A DNA stretch of 64,000 nt from positions 434,001-498,000 of the forward strand of contig NZ_PDLO01000001.1 of assembly GCF_002631205.1 (NCBI RefSeq). The letters are read 5' to 3'. Source of the stretch: Neolewinella marina. Its GTDB lineage: Bacteria > Bacteroidota > Bacteroidia > Chitinophagales > Saprospiraceae. This document shows positions 57,217 to 64,000 of this stretch, piece by piece. Numbering within the stretch: the stretch's first letter is position 1; every line of letters begins with the position of its first letter. A program made the translations under genes and the position numbers. The notes under the pieces are model-generated. The model did no database searches, was not told the origin of the DNA, and saw only the letters and a program-made list of their open reading frames with translations.

Positions 57217-59130
57217 ATGCCCAACACACTACCCCACCAGATTACCAGTTTTGACGAGTACCGCGAAGTCTACCAGCGCAGCGTCGACGACCCCGAAGCC
57301 TTCTGGGCCGCGGAGGCCGCCACCTTCACCTGGCAGAAGCCCTGGGACGAGGTGCTGTCCTGGAACTTTACCGACCCCGAGGTCCGGTGGTTCAGCGGAG
57401 GAAAGCTGAACATCACGGAAAACTGTCTGGACCGCCACCTTGTGGATCGCGGTGACCAGGTGGCCATCCTCTTCGAACCTAATGAGCCCGGCGACGAGGT
57501 CGTCCGCCTCACCTACCGGCAGTTGCACGCCCGGGTATGCCAGGTGAGCAATGCCCTGCGTGAGCTCGGCGTGGCGAAGGGCGACCGCGTGTGCTTTTAT
57601 ATGCCCATGGTTCCGGAACTGGCCGTTTCGGTGCTGGCCTGCGCCCGCATCGGGGCCGTCCACTCGGTAGTCTTTGCCGGCTTCAGTGCCCAGGCCCTGG
57701 CCGACCGCGTAAACGATGCGGACTGCAAGGTGATCATCTGCTCGGATTACAACCGCCGCGGCCGCAAGAACATCCCCGTCAAGGAGGTGGTCGACGAAGC
57801 CCTCGCCATTGGCTGCCCCAGCGTCGAGACGGTGCTCGTACACCGCAATACCGGCGAAGACGTTGCCTGGGACCCCAGCTACGACTGCTGGTTCCACGAG
57901 GCGGTGGATCAGCAGCCAACGGACTGCCCGCCGCAGCCTATGGATGCCGAAGACGTCCTGTTCATTCTCTACACCTCAGGCAGCACCGGCAAGCCGAAGG
58001 GCGTGGTGCATACCTGCGGCGGATATATGGTGTACACCGCCTATACCTTCCGCAACGTCTTTCAGTACAGCGACGGCGACGTCTACTGGTGTACCGCCGA
58101 CATTGGCTGGATCACCGGCCACAGCTACATCCTCTACGGCCCCCTGCTGTGCGGTGCCACCACCATGATGTTCGAGGGAGTCCCCACCTACCCTGACGCG
58201 GGCCGTTTCTGGAAGGTGTGCGAAAAGCACGGCGTGAACCAGTTCTACACCGCCCCCACTGCCCTGCGGGCCCTGATGGCCCAGGGCGACGACTTCGTTG
58301 AAGGGCACGACCTGTCCGCCCTCAAGGTGATCGGCTCCGTAGGTGAGCCCATCAACGAGGAGGCCTGGGAGTGGTACCACGAAAAGGTGGGCAAGGGGCA
58401 GGTCCCCATTGTGGATACCTGGTGGCAAACCGAAACCGGAGGTATTATGATCTCGGGGCTGGGCGGACTGAGCCCCCAGAAGGCCACCTTCGCCGGCTAC
58501 CCCCTGCCGGGCATCCAGATGGCCCTGGTCGACAAGAATACCGGAGAAGAACTCACCGCCAATCCGGAAAGCGGATTGCTCTGCGTGAAGTTCCCCTGGC
58601 CGGGAATACTGCGCACCACCTGGGGGGACCACGAGCGGTGCCGGAACACCTACTTCAGTACCGTACCGGGAATGTACTTCACCGGCGACGGGGCCCGGCG
58701 CGACAAGAACGGCATGTACCGCATCGTTGGCCGCGTGGACGACGTCATCAACGTCAGCGGCCACCGGATGGGCACCGCGGAGGTAGAAAATGCCATTGAC
58801 GAGCACCCCCTGGTAGTGGAGACGGCCGTGGTGGGTTACCCCCACGAGATCAAGGGACAGGGCATCTATGCCTACGTTATCCTGTCACCCGGCCAACACG
58901 ATGCCGACCGCCTGCGGGAGGAAATCATCGAAACCGTGCGTCACGAAATCGGACCCATCGCCAAGCCCGACAAGATCCAGTTCGTAGAGGAGCTGCCCAA
59001 GACCCGTTCCGGGAAAATCATGCGGCGCATCCTGCGAAAAGTAGCCAGCGGGGAAACCGACGGACTGGGCGATACCTCTACCCTGCTCAACCCCGAGGCG
59101 GTGGAATCCATTACCCGCGGCCGGATTTAA
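57217..59130 (+). CDS. acs: Acetyl-CoA synthetase
   Basis: A 637-residue AMP-forming acetate-CoA ligase of normal length. P-loop YTSGSTGKPKGVVHTCGG, the acetate/adenylate motif VDTWWQTETGGIMI, GDGARRDKNGMYRIVGRVDDVINVSGHRMGTAEVE and the C-terminal LPKTRSGKIMRRILRK with the Lys that is reversibly acetylated in many bacteria. In the cytosol it turns acetate, ATP and CoA into acetyl-CoA. In-frame starts up to 57118 lack family similarity; the ATG at 57217 gives the normal PNTLPHQITSFDEYREVYQRS. A near -7 match TATCTTGG lies 19 nt before it. Confidence 0.97.
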   Translation: MPNTLPHQITSFDEYREVYQRSVDDPEAFWAAEAATFTWQKPWDEVLSWNFTDPEVRWFSGGKLNITENCLDRHLVDRGDQVAILFEPNEPGDEVVRLTYRQLHARVCQVSNALRELGVAKGDRVCFYMPMVPELAVSVLACARIGAVHSVVFAGFSAQALADRVNDADCKVIICSDYNRRGRKNIPVKEVVDEALAIGCPSVETVLVHRNTGEDVAWDPSYDCWFHEAVDQQPTDCPPQPMDAEDVLFILYTSGSTGKPKGVVHTCGGYMVYTAYTFRNVFQYSDGDVYWCTADIGWITGHSYILYGPLLCGATTMMFEGVPTYPDAGRFWKVCEKHGVNQFYTAPTALRALMAQGDDFVEGHDLSALKVIGSVGEPINEEAWEWYHEKVGKGQVPIVDTWWQTETGGIMISGLGGLSPQKATFAGYPLPGIQMALVDKNTGEELTANPESGLLCVKFPWPGILRTTWGDHERCRNTYFSTVPGMYFTGDGARRDKNGMYRIVGRVDDVINVSGHRMGTAEVENAIDEHPLVVETAVVGYPHEIKGQGIYAYVILSPGQHDADRLREEIIETVRHEIGPIAKPDKIQFVEELPKTRSGKIMRRILRKVASGETDGLGDTSTLLNPEAVESITRGRI

Positions 59131-59166
59131 CCGGGTCGGCCCCTTTCGTGGGTGCCCGCCGTCGAC

Positions 59167-60975
59167 CTAACCGCGGAAGATCTCCGCAAAGCGGTCTTCC
59201 AGCCGCTGCGCCAGGTAGCGGGCCCCCGAACGGGTCAGGTGGACGGTGTCCTGGCTGATGAACTTTCCATCGGGGGTAAAGACCAGTATCCGCCCCTCGT
59301 CGTTGGCCAACAGGGCAATCAGGTCGATGTAGCGGTCGCCCCACTCCTCGCGCAGTTGCTCGTTGATGCTCAGCACGTCGCCCTTCATGGCGGTGCGGTA
59401 GTTCTGGAAATCGGTCCCGCCGTCCGTACGGTTGTAGTGGATGCCGTTGCTGTATCCGAAGTCCTTGGTGCCCAACATCCATACCTTGTCGCGGTCGATC
59501 GTAATGTCGTGGGCTTCCTCAAGGGAGGTCAGGTAGTCGCGATCGATGTAGGTCTGGGCCGCCAGAATGATCCGGTCGGCCGCCAGCAGGCGGGCCTTCA
59601 TCTCCGGCCGTTCGCGGAGTTCCTTCCATTCTGCGTACCTCACCTCGAGGGAATCGCTCATCGAAGATTCCAGCATCAGGTTCGTGGCGTCTCTTCCGAA
59701 ACTATTGCCTACCACCAGGGTCTTGATCCGGTCGGTACCAGCCGTGAAATCGCGGTCCAGGTCCCATACATTCTCGTTGTAGCTGATGTGGATGTTGTCC
59801 GAGCCACTGAGGAAGTTACGCTGGTCGGGCAGCTGGTCGCGGTACAGGGCCAGTTGGGGATAATCCTTGACGATACCGCCGATGGTATAGACGTAGAAAG
59901 CGGAACCCGTACTCAGCAGGAACAGCCCCCCGGTGAACAGCAGCACGGTCCGCGTCGACATGACCTTGCGGTCGCGGAAGGGGTTCTCGATGCCGTAGTA
60001 GGTGATGACCGACATCACCAAGGTCAGGCCGGTTAGCGCCACCGCCCATCCGGGGGTGATTTCTTCCAGGAAGGCGTAGCGGGCAAAGGCAAAGATCAGC
60101 TGGTGCCACATATACAGGCTGAAGCTGATGCTACCGATGAAGGCCGCCACGGGGTTGGCCATCAGGGCGGCGTAGAGGCGGTCGCCCTCGAAGTACTGCT
60201 TGCCGACGATGAGGATCCCGACGGTAATCATGGTGGTCAACAGCACCCGCAATTCGTTGGTCGGCACGATGGGCAGGAAGAGAATGAGCGCCAAGGCGGC
60301 CAGCAGCCCGTACAGCAGCATACGCCCCTGCTGGTACCGCTCGATCACTACCTTGCTGAACAGAATGGCTCCCAGTCCGCCAATGGCCAGCTCAAAGAAG
60401 CGGTATTGAATGAAGTAGAAGGTAGCCGCCACGCTGTCCTGCAGCAGGAAAGCGATCAGGGAAACCGCCGTGAGCGCAATCAGCACGTGCTTGATGTACT
60501 TGAGGCGCGGACCACTCAGGACGTAGAACAGGAAGGGATATACGAGATAGAACTGCTCTTCAATGCCCAGGCTCCAGGTATGCATCAGGGGCTTGTAGTC
60601 GTTCTTCACGGCCCAGTAATCCGCTGACGTCAGATACATGAGGATGTTGTTCGCCGAGACGTTGGAGGCCACGACACTCTGGCAGAGGTTCTCCAGGTCG
60701 TCGGGCAGCATGTACACCAGCCCGAGCAGAAAAGCGATGGTAGATACCACCAACAAGAGGGGGATGATGCGGCGGATGCGGCGCTCGTAGAAGTCGATGA
60801 TGGAGAACTTCCCTTTCTCGGAGCGCCCGTAGACGATGCTCGTGATCAGGTAGCCGCTGATGACGAAAAAGACGTCCACCCCGAGGTAGCCGTTGGGCAG
60901 AAAGCCGAGGTGGAACAAAATCACCGCCACCACGGCCAGCGCCCGCAAACCGTCAATATCAGTTCTATACTTCAC
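59167..60975 (-). CDS. OafA/YrhL-type O-acyltransferase with SGNH domain
   Basis: A 602-residue membrane protein. Residues 1-350 are acyltransferase family 3 with about ten helices: YRTDIDGLRALAVVAVILFHLGFLPNGYLGVDVFFVISGYLITSIVY opens it and includes the key His. HTWSLGIEEQFYLVYP is the second conserved motif. Residues about 380-600 are a periplasmic SGNH/GDSL-like domain: LVVGNSFGRDATNLM (Ser) and DTVHLTRSGARYLAQRL (Asp, His). Such proteins acetylate peptidoglycan, LPS or exopolysaccharide, with the SGNH domain passing the acetyl group. The target glycan is unknown. Convergent with acs, 36 nt apart. Confidence 0.94.
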   Translation of the reverse strand: MKYRTDIDGLRALAVVAVILFHLGFLPNGYLGVDVFFVISGYLITSIVYGRSEKGKFSIIDFYERRIRRIIPLLLVVSTIAFLLGLVYMLPDDLENLCQSVVASNVSANNILMYLTSADYWAVKNDYKPLMHTWSLGIEEQFYLVYPFLFYVLSGPRLKYIKHVLIALTAVSLIAFLLQDSVAATFYFIQYRFFELAIGGLGAILFSKVVIERYQQGRMLLYGLLAALALILFLPIVPTNELRVLLTTMITVGILIVGKQYFEGDRLYAALMANPVAAFIGSISFSLYMWHQLIFAFARYAFLEEITPGWAVALTGLTLVMSVITYYGIENPFRDRKVMSTRTVLLFTGGLFLLSTGSAFYVYTIGGIVKDYPQLALYRDQLPDQRNFLSGSDNIHISYNENVWDLDRDFTAGTDRIKTLVVGNSFGRDATNLMLESSMSDSLEVRYAEWKELRERPEMKARLLAADRIILAAQTYIDRDYLTSLEEAHDITIDRDKVWMLGTKDFGYSNGIHYNRTDGGTDFQNYRTAMKGDVLSINEQLREEWGDRYIDLIALLANDEGRILVFTPDGKFISQDTVHLTRSGARYLAQRLEDRFAEIFRG

Positions 60976-61328
60976 AACATGCTCATTTCACGGAGTTAGG
61001 AGCTAACCGACAAATTGTAGGAGTTAGCGCCGAAAGGGAGGGGGCCGGCATCCCGCCTGGGGCCCCGGGGTGAGGGGGCATCCCGGTTGGGCTGGTGTGG
61101 CGATCGAAGACGTTCCCTTCGTCAGGTAGCTGAACGCTGGAGGGGGGCCGCTTATTTGGCTCCAACCAGCCCGCCGCCACGATTTACGGCACGACTGCCG
61201 TACAACAAAGCTACACCGTCCGGCCTATCTGTACAAACACGCCCCCCCGGCCACTTGGCCGGGGGGGCGCGAAGGCATAAAGAAGGCAGCGGCATGACAG
61301 GTTTGCACCCGTCAGGAAGGCCCTCCGC
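60976..61328. other. GC-rich intergenic region between the acyltransferase and pruA
   Basis: No gene is supported. Two GGCATCCCG units lie near 61047 and 61077, and a GGGGCCCC-type self-complementary stretch between them. GTTAGGAGCTAAC (60995-61007) has short dyad symmetry 20 nt upstream of the acyltransferase start. The pruA terminator is at 61237-61268. A 65-codon minus-strand frame here shows no family or signal and is not called. Confidence 0.6.
61237..61268 (-). terminator. Terminator-like hairpin after pruA
   Basis: A perfect 12-bp stem, GCCCCCCCGGCC (61241-61252), ACTT loop, GGCCGGGGGGGC (61257-61268), followed on the minus strand by GTGTTTGT. The T tract is weak. It lies 60 nt after the pruA stop codon. 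Confidence 0.65.
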
Positions 61329-62957
<1,629 letters not shown>

Positions 62958-63019
62958 GTGGTGGTGAATCTGGTGTAGGGAAGAAAAATTGATCCGGGCA
63001 GCGGCCGGTGGCCACTACC

Positions 63020-64000
63020 CTATTTTTTGCGGGCGGGATCGGCATCCGGCAGGCGCTCCAAAGCTACCTGCAGGAACCGCCGCTGGTTGTCGCGTAAACT
63101 TACAATAAGGCTGCGGGACTGATACCCCGGGGCGGCAATGACCAGCCGGTAGGTACCCGCCGAAAGGTAGCGGTAGAAATCGCCGCTGCCGTAATCCGTA
63201 TAAACGGAGGAGTTCATTTCGTCGTGACCGGGAATGGTGACGTGGGCCCGCAGGGGGCGCCCCGTAATGCGGTCGGTCACCACGCCGTGAATACCGTAGC
63301 GTGCCTCGTTCAGGTAGTTGAGCAGGGCTCCCCGGATCGACAGCCACAGGTTCGGCAGGCTGGCCGAGGGGAAGCGCTTGGTATTGGTGATTTCAACCGT
63401 CGCCTCCCGGGTCCGGTGAAAGTAGTTCATGTAGTCCTGGCGGGAGCCGGCGATGGGGTACCAGTCGTGGCCGTTGGTGGTGCCGTTGGCCCGGTCCTTG
63501 AAGTATTCCCCGAGGTGGCTGTCCTGCTGGGCCTGCTGGGCAAATTCCCGGCTCACCTCCCGCCACCAGTCGGTATCGGGGTGGCGGTTGCGGAAGGTAT
63601 CCCAGGGATAGTTGAAGAGTTCCGCGCCCCCGTGGAAATTGATGGCCAGGTCAAACCCGTGGGTATCGGCCGCCCGCATGAAGATGCGGGTTTCGGGTTG
63701 GTGGTCGTTGCCGTCGGGATAGCGACCGTCGTCCGGATCAGGATAGTTCCGGTTGAGGTCCACCCCGTTGGCGTTGCCGCGGTGGGCGGCGGCCAGGCTA
63801 TGATTGCCGGCGCGGAAGGCACCGTCGGGGTTGGCCAGGGGATTGATGTAGAGGGCCACGTCGTCGAGCAGGCCGGTGGGATCCTTTTCCAGAAGGGATT
63901 CGGCCAATCGCAGCAGTACCCAGTAGCCCGCCAGCTCATCCCCGTGCATCGTCGCCGTGCACAGCACCCTTGGGCGGGCGGGCCGCTCGCGCAGGCCGCG
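63020..64000 (-). CDS. M14-family zinc carboxypeptidase, N-terminus outside window
   Basis: The frame is open to the window edge (at least 326 codons) and lacks its start. Visible parts: RVLCTATMHGDELAG (zinc His and Glu of HxxE), YINPLANPDG, GVDLNRNYPDPDD, LAINFHGGAELFNYPWD (third zinc ligand His) and REATVEITNTKRFP (catalytic Glu). A C-terminal carboxypeptidase-regulatory-like beta domain (last 85 residues, from GIHGVVTDRITGRPLRAHVTIPGHDEMNSSVYTDYGSGDFYRYLSAGTYRLVI) follows. It is probably an exported peptidase releasing C-terminal residues. In frame codons at the edge read RGLRERPARP, as before the zinc motif in family members. Confidence 0.92.
   Translation of the reverse strand, partial: RGLRERPARPRVLCTATMHGDELAGYWVLLRLAESLLEKDPTGLLDDVALYINPLANPDGAFRAGNHSLAAAHRGNANGVDLNRNYPDPDDGRYPDGNDHQPETRIFMRAADTHGFDLAINFHGGAELFNYPWDTFRNRHPDTDWWREVSREFAQQAQQDSHLGEYFKDRANGTTNGHDWYPIAGSRQDYMNYFHRTREATVEITNTKRFPSASLPNLWLSIRGALLNYLNEARYGIHGVVTDRITGRPLRAHVTIPGHDEMNSSVYTDYGSGDFYRYLSAGTYRLVIAAPGYQSRSLIVSLRDNQRRFLQVALERLPDADPARKK

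Noticed and set aside
60995..61007. GTTAGGAGCTAAC, arms like those of the DtxR-type operator, upstream of the acyltransferase.
   Set aside because: The spacing is 3 nt rather than 4 and outer symmetry is missing; no metal link. Likely chance.
60983..61180. A 65-codon minus-strand frame between the acyltransferase and pruA.
   Set aside because: No recognisable domain, Pro-rich composition, overlaps hairpin-rich GC DNA.

Overview
The window looks like chromosomal DNA of a marine or environmental Bacteroidota of the Saprospiria/Lewinella type. The reasons are high GC, a full alternative complex III plus aa3/caa3-type oxidase cluster, two proteins with C-terminal type IX secretion (T9SS) sorting domains, a TonB receptor with a carboxypeptidase-regulatory-like N-terminus, a DUF5683 gene behind parB, and many promoters with the Bacteroidota -7 box TAnnTTTG. 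No tRNA, rRNA, CRISPR array, insertion sequence or prophage was seen. The genus is inferred.

Layout. 1-5.8 kb: the end of an L-serine ammonia-lyase, LptE, a Crp/Fnr regulator, a NUDIX hydrolase, a cupin, and a divergent pair (TonB receptor and DtxR/MntR-type regulator) that share a palindromic operator. 5.7-24.2 kb, all on the minus strand: the electron-transport block actABCDEF, then ctaC-ctaD, ctaB, two subunit III genes, subunit IV, a cysteine-less SCO-like protein, a DUF420 protein and a small CxxC membrane protein. Together these encode a quinol-to-oxygen chain (alternative complex III feeding a type A1 haem-copper oxidase) with its haem and assembly factors. 24.4-29.7 kb: two secreted type-B carboxylesterases facing a NrtR-like NUDIX regulator and an aldo/keto reductase. 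30-34.9 kb: a GH130 protein converging on two GT4 glycosyltransferase genes. 35-40 kb: parB (no parA beside it), DUF5683, hemC, asnS, endonuclease III. 40-44.2 kb: TSUP transporter, moaD-moaE, and convergent moaA-moaC-moeB. 44.4-45.4 kb: an Xre/ParS-RES toxin-antitoxin pair. 45.4-51 kb: valS, a trans-sulfuration enzyme, an RluA-type pseudouridine synthase, DUF1415. 51-57 kb: a LuxC-like acyl-CoA reductase between two T9SS-exported proteins that share one carbohydrate-binding-like module. 57.2-64 kb: acs, an OafA-like acyltransferase with SGNH domain, pruA, and a truncated M14 carboxypeptidase.

Most unusual points. (1) Cytochrome oxidase subunit II carries a C-terminal OmpA-like domain in which the peptidoglycan-binding Asp is Ala. 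(2) An 18-bp sequence, GGCACCCGCGTCCGCGCC, recurs exactly or nearly so six times, in five unrelated genes and one intergenic gap, on both strands and in different reading frames. (3) A 15-bp inverted-repeat element is shared by the regions upstream of the act and cox operons, about 60-70 bp before the proposed start points. (4) The DtxR/TonB intergenic region holds two face-to-face promoters wrapped round one 26-bp palindrome. (5) Several genes start 4-5 nt after a -7 box, suggesting leaderless transcripts.
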